The notes under the pieces are model-generated. The model made no database searches. It was not told the origin of the DNA and saw nothing but the letters and a program-made list of their open reading frames with translations. DNA of 52,223 nucleotides from Lachnospiraceae bacterium (GTDB taxonomy: Bacteria > Bacillota > Clostridia > Lachnospirales > Lachnospiraceae): assembly GCA_017469405.1 (NCBI GenBank), contig JAFUGL010000047.1:1-52223 (forward strand), given 5' to 3'. Shown one piece after another: positions 32,720 to 41,491 of this stretch (positions are counted from its first letter, which is position 1; every line of letters begins with the position of its first letter). The translations under genes were made by a program, and so were the position numbers.

Positions 32720-32737
32720 CCCCAGCTTAAATATACA

Positions 32738-33520
32738 TTATAATCTAAATAAATCTTCATTTACTTCTAATTGTTTGATTAAAAATTCTGTCTCTTTTCT
32801 CTTACCAAAATCTGAAGTAGCTGCTTTTAAGAAATTAAAAGCTTTGTCATAATCTATCCGGAATGCCGGAATAACAGGAAAGTTAAAAGCTGTTATTTGA
32901 TCTCCAAACGAACCACTTATAGTACAAGAACAGTATGTTTCATCAACTGTATGTAAAGCCCTTCCATTATCAAAAATAGGAGCTATTCTACAACTACCGG
33001 TTACATTATTGATAATTAATCCAAAATTATGTGGATGTCTGTCAGTATTTTCGATAAGATAGTCTAATTGTAATAATCTATTAAGATATAAATAAAATTC
33101 ATCTTTATTAAACCCAAAATTTGCGATAGTTTCACACAAATATTGTAATCTTGCTTTAGCTTCTGGTAATGATGCTAAATAATCTGCCAAGTCACTGTTG
33201 CCTGTCAGTATCTTGTAAATAGCATTCATTGTAAAAAATTCTTCATTAGCATTAAGAAAACTTTTTGAACAACAAGCCATCCTATCATTTACTTTACATA
33301 CAGAATATTTTACAAATAGATTCTTATCTAAATCAGAACAATTTAAAATCTCGGAAACTAAAAACTCAACAAAACCTTCTCTTCCATTTTCATCTAGTTT
33401 ATAGTAGATATTATCTTTTTTATATTTTACTTGTGTACCTTTTGTAACATTTTTACCAAAGTATAAATATTTATCTTCAATTGTAAATGACGGTATCTCA
33501 AATAAATTCATACTCTGCAT
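32738..33520 (-). CDS. HipA-like Ser/Thr kinase
   Basis: The 260-residue protein carries the HipA/CtkA-type kinase core: LDYLIENTDRHPHNFGLI, with the catalytic Asp160 and metal-binding Asn165, and IAPIFDNGRALH, with Asp184 of the DFG-like metal site. It is shorter than E. coli HipA (440 residues) and lacks its N-terminal subdomain, as in the split or short HipT/CtkA kinases. The ATG follows GAGGTGAT and is nine bases after the stop of the 115-residue partner gene. HipA kinases are toxins that phosphorylate tRNA synthetases or other proteins; whether this one is a toxin is unknown. The gene is notably AT-rich. Confidence 0.82.
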   Translation of the reverse strand: MQSMNLFEIPSFTIEDKYLYFGKNVTKGTQVKYKKDNIYYKLDENGREGFVEFLVSEILNCSDLDKNLFVKYSVCKVNDRMACCSKSFLNANEEFFTMNAIYKILTGNSDLADYLASLPEAKARLQYLCETIANFGFNKDEFYLYLNRLLQLDYLIENTDRHPHNFGLIINNVTGSCRIAPIFDNGRALHTVDETYCSCTISGSFGDQITAFNFPVIPAFRIDYDKAFNFLKAATSDFGKRKETEFLIKQLEVNEDLFRL

Positions 33521-33529
33521 AATATCACC

Positions 33530-33877
33530 TCAATCACGAACCTTAACATCATTCCATGTTAAAGATTCTCCATCGAATCTAAGCCATTTAAAATCATCAA
33601 CATCCACTCCATGTGTTTGCCTTAAAATCTTATATGCATTATACTCTGTTAAACCTAAATGTTTTAACATCTTCTCATCACATCTGCAAGGTGGTAACAC
33701 TCTTTCCTGCATAGTCGTAATAATAGTCAGCTTATTAGCGCATTCCGCAAAAAGTATTTTAAACTTATTATCAGTAAAAGCTTTATATGAAACGACACCA
33801 TCATGAATACTAATATGACCGGTTATTTCATCTTTCCACATTACATCACATTCTGTATTTTTTAAAAAATCGTCCAT
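33530..33877 (-). CDS. Small partner protein of the HipA-like kinase, unknown
   Basis: The 115-residue protein is not recognised. It is mixed alpha/beta by eye, with a CRCDEKMLKHLGLTEYNAYK segment in the middle and an ending WLRFDGESLTWNDVKVRD. Both it and the kinase have the same GAGGTGAT ribosome-binding site, and its stop is part of the next gene's site, so the two are co-translated. No helix-turn-helix is evident, so it is unlike HipB. It could be the missing N-terminal subdomain or inhibitor of the kinase (as HipS is in split HipBST systems) or a substrate. This is inference from gene order. Confidence 0.7.
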   Translation of the reverse strand: MDDFLKNTECDVMWKDEITGHISIHDGVVSYKAFTDNKFKILFAECANKLTIITTMQERVLPPCRCDEKMLKHLGLTEYNAYKILRQTHGVDVDDFKWLRFDGESLTWNDVKVRD

Positions 33878-33914
33878 ATCATCACCTCAAAATAATTCTA
33901 TCACTTATTTCATC

Positions 33915-33946
33915 AAAAAGAAAGAGCAGTTTTAGGCTGCTCTTTC
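33915..33946 (-). terminator. Rho-independent terminator of the OFA transporter gene
   Basis: On the minus strand GAAAGAGCAG pairs with CTGCTCTTTC (perfect 10-bp stem, 7-base loop) and is followed by TTTTT. It is about 60 bases after the transporter stop and just before the kinase-partner gene, whose promoter must therefore lie inside or after it. Confidence 0.88.
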
Positions 33947-34007
33947 CCAATGTTTTATACTCGTTTATAGAATTTTGTTTTTAGGATGTTATACAAACAT
34001 GCCGACC

Positions 34008-35447
34008 TTACTTAGCGGCTTTCTTTGCAGCCTTAGCTTCAAGTGCCTTATCTGTAGGTCTTACAAGAACAAGGCAAAGAACCAATGCGATAATGTACAT
34101 AACTATTGTGAAGTAAAGTACATTCTGGTAACCGACAGGACTAATCTTATCAGCCTTATCTAAATCAATGCCAAGTGCCTGTGCCTCTGCAGCAGTCTTG
34201 TAAACATGATCTCCGACATCATACAGCCACTTGTTTGTCTTCTCAACTATCATAGTTGCAACCTGATTACCGGTAAGACCTGCAAATGCCCAAGCGGAAA
34301 GTGTAATTCCGTGGATAGCACTTATACTTCCCATTCCATAGTGGTCTGAAAGAAGTGTAGGTACATTTGAGAAACCACCGCCGTAACCTGCATTTACGAT
34401 AAATATAAGTGCAAGTACAAGGAATATAAGAAGAGTATTGCCTTCACCATTCTTAATACCCTGAGTCAACATAACAAGTCCGGTAAATGCTATTGAAAGA
34501 ATGAATATAAGCTTATAAATAGTATTTCTGTCCTTCATGGTATCTGCCCATGCAGAGAAACCAAGACGACCACCTGCGTTAAATATTGCAGAAATTGTTG
34601 ATATAATACCAACCGAAGCAAAAAGGCCTATACATTTAACGATTGCCTTTTCCTGTGAAATAAGTGCAAGACCACAGGTAATATTTATATAAAACATAAC
34701 CCAGATTCCGATATAATTTCCAATTGGCTTAGTCTTAAGTACCTGTATGATACTTGGCTTAGCATCCTTGCCCTGTGGCTCATGCCATCCCTCAGGCTTC
34801 TTAAGTAGTAAATGTCCTACAAACATCATTACAAAATATACACACGCAAGAATCCAGAACATCTTATAAACACCGGTTCCATCTGATGTACCGTCCGGAT
34901 TAGTTCCGCTAAGACCTGAAAGCATCTTAGTCATAATCGGACTTGCTATAGCCTTTGCAGCACCAAAACCTGCAACAGCCAAACCGGTAGCCAGACCTTT
35001 TCTATCTTCAAACCACAGCATGAGAGTTTTTACAGGTGATAAATAACCTGTACCAAGTCCTACACCCATAATGAAACCATAGCTGATATAAATTCCAAAG
35101 AGTGCAAGCTTACTTCCCTGATGCTCACCACCGTAATAGATGAAATATCCTGTAAGTGCCATACCTACTGAAAAACAGATAGTTGCAATAAGTGATGACT
35201 TATGGATATCCTTCTCAACTACATTTCCTAGAAATGCTGCTGACATACCAAGGAAAAATATTGCAAAGGAGAAAGCCCATTCTGTCGCTTTCTTGGTTGA
35301 ACCTATGTAATCCGCAATTTCCTGGCTGAATATTGACCAGCAGTAAACAGTACCGATACTACAGTGAAGTAAGAGTGCAGGTATAGCTGCGCGTATCCAC
35401 TTATTGGTGCGCCATCCTCCTGCTTTTGTTTGTTCGTTTGTTCCCAT
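34008..35447 (-). CDS. MFS transporter, OFA (oxalate/formate antiporter) family
   Basis: The 479-residue membrane protein has 12 predicted segments and the OFA opening IRAAIPALLLHCSIGTVYCW, followed by SIFSQEIADYIG and GLGTGYLSPVKTLMLWFEDR, with a Lys/Ala-rich C-terminus. OFA members exchange or take up small organic acids such as oxalate, formate, lactate or pyruvate; the substrate is not readable. It is a single-gene unit: a perfect terminator follows and a palindrome precedes. AGGAAG precedes the ATG. Confidence 0.9.
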   Translation of the reverse strand: MGTNEQTKAGGWRTNKWIRAAIPALLLHCSIGTVYCWSIFSQEIADYIGSTKKATEWAFSFAIFFLGMSAAFLGNVVEKDIHKSSLIATICFSVGMALTGYFIYYGGEHQGSKLALFGIYISYGFIMGVGLGTGYLSPVKTLMLWFEDRKGLATGLAVAGFGAAKAIASPIMTKMLSGLSGTNPDGTSDGTGVYKMFWILACVYFVMMFVGHLLLKKPEGWHEPQGKDAKPSIIQVLKTKPIGNYIGIWVMFYINITCGLALISQEKAIVKCIGLFASVGIISTISAIFNAGGRLGFSAWADTMKDRNTIYKLIFILSIAFTGLVMLTQGIKNGEGNTLLIFLVLALIFIVNAGYGGGFSNVPTLLSDHYGMGSISAIHGITLSAWAFAGLTGNQVATMIVEKTNKWLYDVGDHVYKTAAEAQALGIDLDKADKISPVGYQNVLYFTIVMYIIALVLCLVLVRPTDKALEAKAAKKAAK

Positions 35448-35482
35448 CTTTTTTCTTCCTTTTCTTATTATTACATTTTTAC

Positions 35483-35494
35483 ATTTTGCAAAAT
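35483..35494. promoter_or_regulatory. 12-bp palindrome upstream of the OFA transporter
   Basis: ATTTTGCAAAAT is perfectly palindromic, 36 bases before the transporter start. It may be an operator in the leader; no clear promoter pair was found beside it. Confidence 0.35.
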
Positions 35495-35629
35495 CAAGTC
35501 TTTAACAATATAACTTACTGTAAATCACTGATTTGCCAAAATACGCCTTTTATAAAGCACTAAAAAACATTATATATATAATTATTTGTAATTGCAAGAT
35601 TTTTTGTATTTTGATTATCATTTATATTA

Positions 35630-36403
35630 TTATTTTACAGAACCTAAGGACCTGTCGGCAAAAAAGCTGTCGATAGAATTCATAAGTCCGGTTCTTCCCA
35701 TTGATTTTAGCAGATACCCATCAGGCTTTTTGTTTATTATCTTCATAACGCTTTCCCGATCATTTTTACCTGTTAAAAAGATAACAGGTATTTTGGATAT
35801 AAACGGATCATTTTTTATCCTCTCAAATACCTCATATCCATCAAGCTCCGGCATATCATAATCAAGTAAAATAAGATCCGGCTTATATCTGTCAAGATAT
35901 CTTAATGCCTCCCTGCCCGAGCACACACCGTCAACCTTATAATTATCCTCCAGCCATATAGAAGCGATGGAGATATAATCACTGTCATCATCGACAAGAA
36001 GTACACTTTTTGTCCTCTCGTACTCCTTGTGCATTTCAAACTGATTCATAACGCCGATTACCAGCTCTCTTATATCCACCGGTCTTTTATAAGCACCTAC
36101 AATCCTTTGTGTATTTTCAGTATTTAAGGCTTCATTTACGCAGCTTTCATCTCCGATCAGGCAGATTGTTTTATTGAACTCATTGCACATATCGGTAAGA
36201 TATGTCATGCGCTGTGCAATCATCGTCTTTGAGTCTGATGCATAATAAAGAATCATATCTGCAAAGCTTCTGTGGTTATTGATATCCTCCAAAGAATCCG
36301 GTACCTCGATTACATTAAATCCGGCATCCTTAAGATTTTTTGTTATAGCCTGCGTTATAAATCCATTTACCGATTTTATAAATAAAATAGTTCTGTTTAC
36401 CAT
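35630..36403 (-). CDS. Response regulator with degenerate and intact receiver domains
   Basis: The 257-residue protein contains two receiver-like domains. The first (about 5-125) keeps the fold (FADMILYYASDSKTM, IVGAYKRPVD) but lacks the acidic pocket and the phospho-acceptor Asp. The second (131-250) is intact: VDDD at 137-140, Asp181 in LLDYDMPELDG, Thr211 and Lys233. No DNA-binding or enzymatic output is present. GAGGG precedes the ATG. It is the last gene of the five-gene signalling operon, 25 bases after the REC-HPt gene, and would be a phosphate sink or a protein-interaction output. Confidence 0.85.
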   Translation of the reverse strand: MVNRTILFIKSVNGFITQAITKNLKDAGFNVIEVPDSLEDINNHRSFADMILYYASDSKTMIAQRMTYLTDMCNEFNKTICLIGDESCVNEALNTENTQRIVGAYKRPVDIRELVIGVMNQFEMHKEYERTKSVLLVDDDSDYISIASIWLEDNYKVDGVCSGREALRYLDRYKPDLILLDYDMPELDGYEVFERIKNDPFISKIPVIFLTGKNDRESVMKIINKKPDGYLLKSMGRTGLMNSIDSFFADRSLGSVK

Positions 36404-36428
36404 ATTCGCTTACCCTCATATACCTTTT

Positions 36429-37481
36429 CTATATACCAAAAATGTCTCTCAGCTTCTCCCAATCAAGCTTTTTAACCGCTTTTTTTATGGAGTCAACCTT
36501 TGCTTCATCTTCTTCTTTAAGCTTATAATCGGAAAGTGCATTAAGCACCATTTTTATACTGCCCGCATCATAGCAGTATGTAAATTCTGCCATGGACATA
36601 TAAGCGTCATTTAAGGTTTCTTCCGATACTGAAGGAAGTATTTTTCTGGTTTCATCCTCATTTAATATAACCTCATCAAAAAGTCTGCTAAGAGGTTTTT
36701 TAAATGAAGTGTATAATTCAAGAAGCGTATCTGTTTTATCATTTATAAGCTTCATATCTCCCATCTTACCGGCTTTTTCAAGCTCTGCCGAAAGATCGGA
36801 CAATTCTTTTGCTCCTACCAGTCTGGCTATGCTTTTTAGAGAATGGACCCTAAGTATATACATCTGGATATTGTCATTCCCCAGATAGTTTCTTATCTCG
36901 TCTGACTTATCATCTATAGATGCGGCAAATATTGTTAAAGCATTTATATAATCATTTGCATTGTCACAATGCGCTATACCATCATCTATATCAAGTCCCT
37001 TTATATCAAAAATCCATTTTGGAAGTATTTCCTTTTCCTTATCCATACGGATATTTTTTTGTTCTTCGCTTTCTTCTTCCTTATCCTGAAGGACAAACCT
37101 TTCAGATAAGAATTTATTAAGAATCTCCGAAAGCTGTGCCGGCTCTATAGGTTTATTTAATACCGCATCAAATCCTGCCTTTTCGTAATCTGATTGTCCT
37201 TCCTGCGGCTCGTACGCCGTATAGCAAACAACAGGAATTTTAAAATCATCACCGGTTGCATCTTTTAGTTCTTTTAAAGTCTCATAGCCATCCTTTTCGG
37301 GCATATGATTGTCAAGGAAAACTATATCGTAATCCTCTTCATTATATTTTTTTATACATTCATCTCCGTCTGCTGCAAGGTTGCTTTCGACCCCATAAGC
37401 CATAAGTAAAGACTCCAGCATAATACGGTTGATTTCCATATCATCACAAACCAAAGCCTTTGGTTTTTTTATTTCAGCCAT
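36429..37481 (-). CDS. Receiver plus HPt-type phosphorelay protein
   Basis: The 350-residue protein has a receiver domain (8-125) with DD at 13-14, Asp57 in VFLDNHMPEKDG and Lys110, then a charged linker (130-150) and an HPt-like helical domain with His213 in YILRVHSLKSIARLVGAKEL. About 80 further helical residues follow (265-350), perhaps a second degenerate HPt. It combines acceptor and donor phosphorelay elements, as found at the ends of hybrid kinases, but without the kinase. AGGAGG precedes the ATG. It is in the operon with REC-EAL, HPt and membrane proteins. Confidence 0.87.
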   Translation of the reverse strand: MAEIKKPKALVCDDMEINRIMLESLLMAYGVESNLAADGDECIKKYNEEDYDIVFLDNHMPEKDGYETLKELKDATGDDFKIPVVCYTAYEPQEGQSDYEKAGFDAVLNKPIEPAQLSEILNKFLSERFVLQDKEEESEEQKNIRMDKEKEILPKWIFDIKGLDIDDGIAHCDNANDYINALTIFAASIDDKSDEIRNYLGNDNIQMYILRVHSLKSIARLVGAKELSDLSAELEKAGKMGDMKLINDKTDTLLELYTSFKKPLSRLFDEVILNEDETRKILPSVSEETLNDAYMSMAEFTYCYDAGSIKMVLNALSDYKLKEEDEAKVDSIKKAVKKLDWEKLRDIFGI

Positions 37482-37515
37482 CAGATACCCTCCTTTATTT
37501 CTTATATTTTTAAAG

Positions 37516-38613
37516 CTATTCTAACACGTTCGTCTCTTCGTTTTCTTCCAACTCAGCTAAAATTTCTGCTTCTTCTTTATCTTCCGGCTCATTTAATTTC
37601 TTAATCATTCTTGCGATTCTAATCATAATAACTATTATCAATATGATAAGTCCTGCGAAATATACACTCATCGTTCTCGTGTACGCCGCTACCTGAGTAA
37701 AATGAAGCAGGGTTAATACAGTAATCATTGCCACAAGTATATAACGTTCAACCCTTATATTAATCATTTTTACAATAGTATCCACGTATCCAAGTACCAA
37801 AAATGGCAGTATAAAACAAGCCAGATATTTTATATAATAATGTCCTATCGGGTTTTTGATTACAAATTGAGTAAATAATAAAGGACATGCAGAATATACA
37901 GGCACTACAATTGATAATAGTCCAAGATAATATATTTTCTTACGAACTGTTTTCTTTGATTTATTAACAATAAAATATACGAGAAGAATTATGCCAAAGC
38001 AAAACAGCAAACATCCCGAAATTATGAAATATTTTTCTATACTTAAATATTTGCGCAAAAGTTCATTTTTTGTGCCAAGATAAAAGTTATAATTCTTTAA
38101 AAAACTATTTTTATAAGAAGTTTCAATCCTTATAGTTATCGAACCTTTAGCGTCATTAGGTATTTCTATAAAATGCGTATAGTTTCCCGGAGAATCTCCA
38201 AAATGTGGTTTCTTACCAAAATGATAAATTCTTTCAGATGAGTTATAGGCATTATCCTTTGAAAAAATACCGGTATTTTCATCTGAGATATTTATACTTT
38301 CAGAAATATAAACATCAACATATGCATCGTTGGTTTTAAAGGATAAGGTTTTACCACGCATATCATCAGTAATATTGTGAGTGGCAGCAAGTATGTAAAC
38401 ATTATTTTTATTGTTATCATAGTATGTGCTGATACTATTTGAATTTTTTATCTTAATCGAAATCAGATAATTCCAATTATCATCAAACCTAAATGTACCG
38501 GTTTTATCAGCTTCTTCCATTCTTTTAGCAACAGCTGAAAGAACCAGGGTAATCAGAATAAGTACACCCACACAGATAGTAATAAAACGGAGACTTTTTT
38601 TCTTAATGTTCAT
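37516..38613 (-). CDS. Membrane protein with extracytoplasmic sensor-like domain
   Basis: The 365-residue protein has a first membrane segment (about 9-28), an extracytoplasmic beta-rich domain (about 30-180, FRFDDNWNYLISIKIKNSNS, GKKPHFGDSPGNYTHFIEIP), five more membrane segments (about 190-340) and an acidic Glu-rich cytoplasmic tail. The layout is like 7TMR-DISM receptors, which usually continue into a kinase or GGDEF domain; here the protein stops. I start at ATG 38613 with AAGGAT eight bases before, not at the GTG two codons earlier. No family is recognised. It is likely the input of the signalling operon around it (inference). Confidence 0.7.
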   Translation of the reverse strand: MNIKKKSLRFITICVGVLILITLVLSAVAKRMEEADKTGTFRFDDNWNYLISIKIKNSNSISTYYDNNKNNVYILAATHNITDDMRGKTLSFKTNDAYVDVYISESINISDENTGIFSKDNAYNSSERIYHFGKKPHFGDSPGNYTHFIEIPNDAKGSITIRIETSYKNSFLKNYNFYLGTKNELLRKYLSIEKYFIISGCLLFCFGIILLVYFIVNKSKKTVRKKIYYLGLLSIVVPVYSACPLLFTQFVIKNPIGHYYIKYLACFILPFLVLGYVDTIVKMINIRVERYILVAMITVLTLLHFTQVAAYTRTMSVYFAGLIILIIVIMIRIARMIKKLNEPEDKEEAEILAELEENEETNVLE

Positions 38614-38703
38614 ACTCACTTATCCTTAGGTAATTATTAATTCACTACTTTCTATACTTTTATATGTAAATAAAAATCATTTAAACTCAAATCTTTTTTA
38701 TCT

Positions 38704-39042
38704 TTACATAATGCTTCTTAACTCTTCTCTTTTATCCTGAATCTCAGCTTCAAGAGCTGAGTAATCCATTTCGGTTCTTGATCTTAACAACTCGGTTATC
38801 TCCACAACCTTGTCATATATAGGTGTGATAGCAAGGTTTCCCAGTACTCCCTTTAATGCATGTGCCGCCTCAAAGGCTTCATCCAGATTATTTGCTGCGA
38901 GTGCCTCATGAAGCTTGTCAAAGCTTTTTTCATCAACAACTGTTCCGGCTAGTCTAAGATAAAGTGCCTCATTATTTATACATCTTGCAAGCCCTTCTTC
39001 AACATTTGCACCATAGTTTCTTAACGCATCTATTGTAAGCAT
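38704..39042 (-). CDS. Stand-alone HPt domain protein
   Basis: The 112-residue helical protein is one HPt domain, with the phospho-accepting His61 in FEAAHALKGVLGNLAI. It passes phosphate between receiver domains. AAGGGA precedes the ATG. It lies between the REC-GGDEF-EAL gene and the membrane-protein gene, so the three receivers of this operon are natural partners. No histidine kinase is in the window. Confidence 0.88.
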   Translation of the reverse strand: MLTIDALRNYGANVEEGLARCINNEALYLRLAGTVVDEKSFDKLHEALAANNLDEAFEAAHALKGVLGNLAITPIYDKVVEITELLRSRTEMDYSALEAEIQDKREELRSIM

Positions 39043-39094
39043 TTTTTATCCCTTTCGTATCTTTATATATTTTTCACGATTATTATATTTCACA

Positions 39095-40795
39095 TTACTG
39101 TTCCTGTAAGTCCTTCTCTATCAAAAGATTAAACTCTGCGGCAGGTAAAGGTTTTGAGAAATAGTATCCCTGAATCACATCACAGCCTCTGTCCTTTAAG
39201 GTTTTGTACTGATTCTCTTCTTCAACGCCCTCCGCTATAACAGGCACCCTAAGAAGTCTTGCTATATCAAGTATTATCTCAACAAGCTTAAGATTTTTAT
39301 AATCAGTGAGCATATTTCTTATAAATTTCATATCCATTTTAAGTACATCTATCGGAAGTGTTGTAAGCATATTTAATGATGAATAACCTGAGCCGAAATC
39401 ATCCAGCTCAATTTTAAAGCCTCTGCTTCTTAATTTATTTACAACCTCTATTAGCTCATTTACATTATCAGAATACGCTGATTCAGTTATCTCCAGCATA
39501 TATTCGTTAGTAGTAAGTCCATACTTTTCAACGAGATTTGTAAGCTTATCAAAAAGCTTTGGATCATATATATCAATTCGGGAAACATTTACGGATACCG
39601 GTATGGTGACATTATACTTATCCTTCCATTCCCTGATCTGTCTTGCAGCCTCTTCCCACACATAATTATCGAGCTTTTGTATAAGTCCGTTACCCTCAAA
39701 AAGCGGGACAAAATCTCCGGGGCTTATCATACCGAGTTCAGGATGCTTCCATCTTATAAGCGCCTCTGCACTCGAAAGTCTCGGTCTGTCGCCTGTTATA
39801 TTGTATTTAGGCTGGAAATAAACCATAAGCTGTTTTTCCGAAACTGCCGTATAAAAATCTCTTATGAGCTTTTCTTCATATATAGCCCTGTCATAAAGAT
39901 TTTTATCATAATAAGCAACATTTCTGGTATAGTCCTCTCTTATTCTGTTGCAGGCGATAACCGCTCTGTCATACCACATCTCCGGCTGAACGGATTTATC
40001 AACATCAGGGTAGACACCAAGTCTTACTCTTATATTATGTGTGCTTGTTTTCTCATAAATCTGCTTATTAATCCTCTCAAGCACATTGTGTCCGTATATA
40101 TCCTTGTGTTCAAGATACACGTAAAATGTATCTGCATTTACACGGCTTGCAAGCCCTCCGTTTTTATGATCAATCATATCCTGAAGTTCATTTGCCACAA
40201 GAACAAGTATCTCGTCACCAAAATCTCTTCCGTATATCTCATTTATAAGATGAAAATGATCGATGTTAAGCACAACCGCATCCATCTTTGTATCCGGTGC
40301 ATATTTTTCTATCTGTGAAATGTATCTTAAGAAATATTCTTTGGTATAAAGGCCTGTAAGGGAATCCTTTTCTGTGGCCTGAATTATATTTTTATCCTCT
40401 GCAAATTCTATGATTCTTTCAGCTCTCGCAAATATAACCTCCGGCATATCATAAGGCTTTGTTATGAAGTCAATTGCACCAAGCTTTATACTTTCAATCT
40501 CGGCATCCTTTTCGGAGGTCATTACAATTATCGGAACCCTCTTAAGAATTTCATCCTCTTTACATAGCTTTATAACCTCATAGCCATCCATCTTTGGCAT
40601 GAGCAAATCAAGCAGCACAAGGGCAAAGTCATAAGGTCTTTCTCTTAAGATTTCCATGGCCTGCCCGCCATCCTCGGCAAAAGTCACTTCGTATGCCTGA
40701 TTAAATATATTTCCAAGTATTTCTCTGTTAACAAATTCATCATCAACTATGAGTATGTGCTTTTTAAAGCCATCCTTTTCCTTAAAGCGTTTCAT
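39095..40795 (-). CDS. REC-GGDEF-EAL protein, probable cyclic di-GMP phosphodiesterase
   Basis: The 566-residue protein has a receiver domain (12-130; DD at 18-19, Asp63, Lys113), a GGDEF domain (145-300) and an EAL domain (310-560). The GGDEF signature is replaced by RVNADTF (218-224), so the cyclase is almost certainly inactive, though it might bind GTP. The EAL domain keeps EAL (344-346), EITES (435-439), DDFGSG (465-470) and AEGVE with Glu522, so it should cleave cyclic di-GMP under control of receiver phosphorylation. It is the first gene of the operon behind a strong promoter. In this window it would oppose the cyclase at 16579. Confidence 0.92.
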   Translation of the reverse strand: MKRFKEKDGFKKHILIVDDEFVNREILGNIFNQAYEVTFAEDGGQAMEILRERPYDFALVLLDLLMPKMDGYEVIKLCKEDEILKRVPIIVMTSEKDAEIESIKLGAIDFITKPYDMPEVIFARAERIIEFAEDKNIIQATEKDSLTGLYTKEYFLRYISQIEKYAPDTKMDAVVLNIDHFHLINEIYGRDFGDEILVLVANELQDMIDHKNGGLASRVNADTFYVYLEHKDIYGHNVLERINKQIYEKTSTHNIRVRLGVYPDVDKSVQPEMWYDRAVIACNRIREDYTRNVAYYDKNLYDRAIYEEKLIRDFYTAVSEKQLMVYFQPKYNITGDRPRLSSAEALIRWKHPELGMISPGDFVPLFEGNGLIQKLDNYVWEEAARQIREWKDKYNVTIPVSVNVSRIDIYDPKLFDKLTNLVEKYGLTTNEYMLEITESAYSDNVNELIEVVNKLRSRGFKIELDDFGSGYSSLNMLTTLPIDVLKMDMKFIRNMLTDYKNLKLVEIILDIARLLRVPVIAEGVEEENQYKTLKDRGCDVIQGYYFSKPLPAAEFNLLIEKDLQEQ

Positions 40796-40838
40796 CCGGC
40801 GCAGCCCCTCCTCTCGTGTACCTTCCTCGAATAAAAAA

Positions 40839-40867
40839 ATTATACCAAAGAATTAAATGTTGTTCAA
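40839..40867 (-). promoter_or_regulatory. Promoter of the signalling operon
   Basis: On the minus strand TTGAAC (40867-40862), 17 bases, then TATAAT (40844-40839). AGGAGGGG follows before the ATG of the REC-GGDEF-EAL gene. Confidence 0.8.
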
Positions 40868-40894
40868 TAAAAATGTGCGCCATGAAAAAGAGCT

Positions 40895-40925
40895 AAAAAA
40901 ATAGTCGATGGAATTCCCACCGACT
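40895..40925 (-). terminator. Rho-independent terminator of the TetR unit
   Basis: On the minus strand AGTCGGTGG pairs with CCATCGACT (one G-T wobble), loop GAATT, followed by ATTTTTTT. It lies three bases after the metallopeptidase stop and just before the promoter of the signalling operon. Confidence 0.85.
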
Positions 40926-40927
40926 GA

Positions 40928-41491
40928 TTATTCTACCCATTTTAACTCTGCAAGAAGCTTATTGCCGTTATCCTTAAGCCATTTTTTATGGATTTTATAA
41001 TCCGGCATCACTCGCTCGATTTCTTTCCAAAACTTTTCCGAATGATTCATCTCGATTCTGTGACAAAGTTCATGTACTACAACATAATCAAGTACCTCTA
41101 TGGGCGCTCTCATCAAAGCTACATTAAAGTTCAGATTACCCTTGCTTGAACAACTTCCCCATCTTGTCTTTTGATTTCTTATGGATATTCTTCCATAGGT
41201 GACTCCGACTATAGGAGCATAATATTTTACCCGCTTTGGTATAACAGTTCTTACCGAATTGATAAGCTCATTTAATTCAAGAAGAGAAAGCCTGTTTACT
41301 TCCTTGTCTTCTTTTTGCTTTTTCTTCATAAGTTCCATATGCTCATCTATCCATTTTGAATGTTCATCGATAAATTTATTAATCGCAGCCTTGGACATGC
41401 GAAGAGGAGCCCGGACGACAACATCCAAGCTCTCATTAATCTCTATCTGTATGGTTTTTCTTTTTGATTTTTTAATGATTATGTTATTCAT
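40928..41491 (-). CDS. YgjP-type zinc metallopeptidase (M48/DUF45)
   Basis: The 187-residue protein has the zinc motif HELCHRIEMNHSEKFW and the family stretch RISIRNQKTRWGSCSSKGNL, followed by NFNVALMRAPIEVLDYVVVH. These proteins are presumed cytoplasmic zinc peptidases of the SprT/WLM kind; substrates are mostly unknown. I start at ATG 41491, overlapping the end of the DUF998-like gene by 8 bases, where MNNIIIKKSKRKTIQIE begins the domain. The ribosome-binding site is weak, so translation is probably coupled to the gene before it. Confidence 0.88.
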   Translation of the reverse strand: MNNIIIKKSKRKTIQIEINESLDVVVRAPLRMSKAAINKFIDEHSKWIDEHMELMKKKQKEDKEVNRLSLLELNELINSVRTVIPKRVKYYAPIVGVTYGRISIRNQKTRWGSCSSKGNLNFNVALMRAPIEVLDYVVVHELCHRIEMNHSEKFWKEIERVMPDYKIHKKWLKDNGNKLLAELKWVE

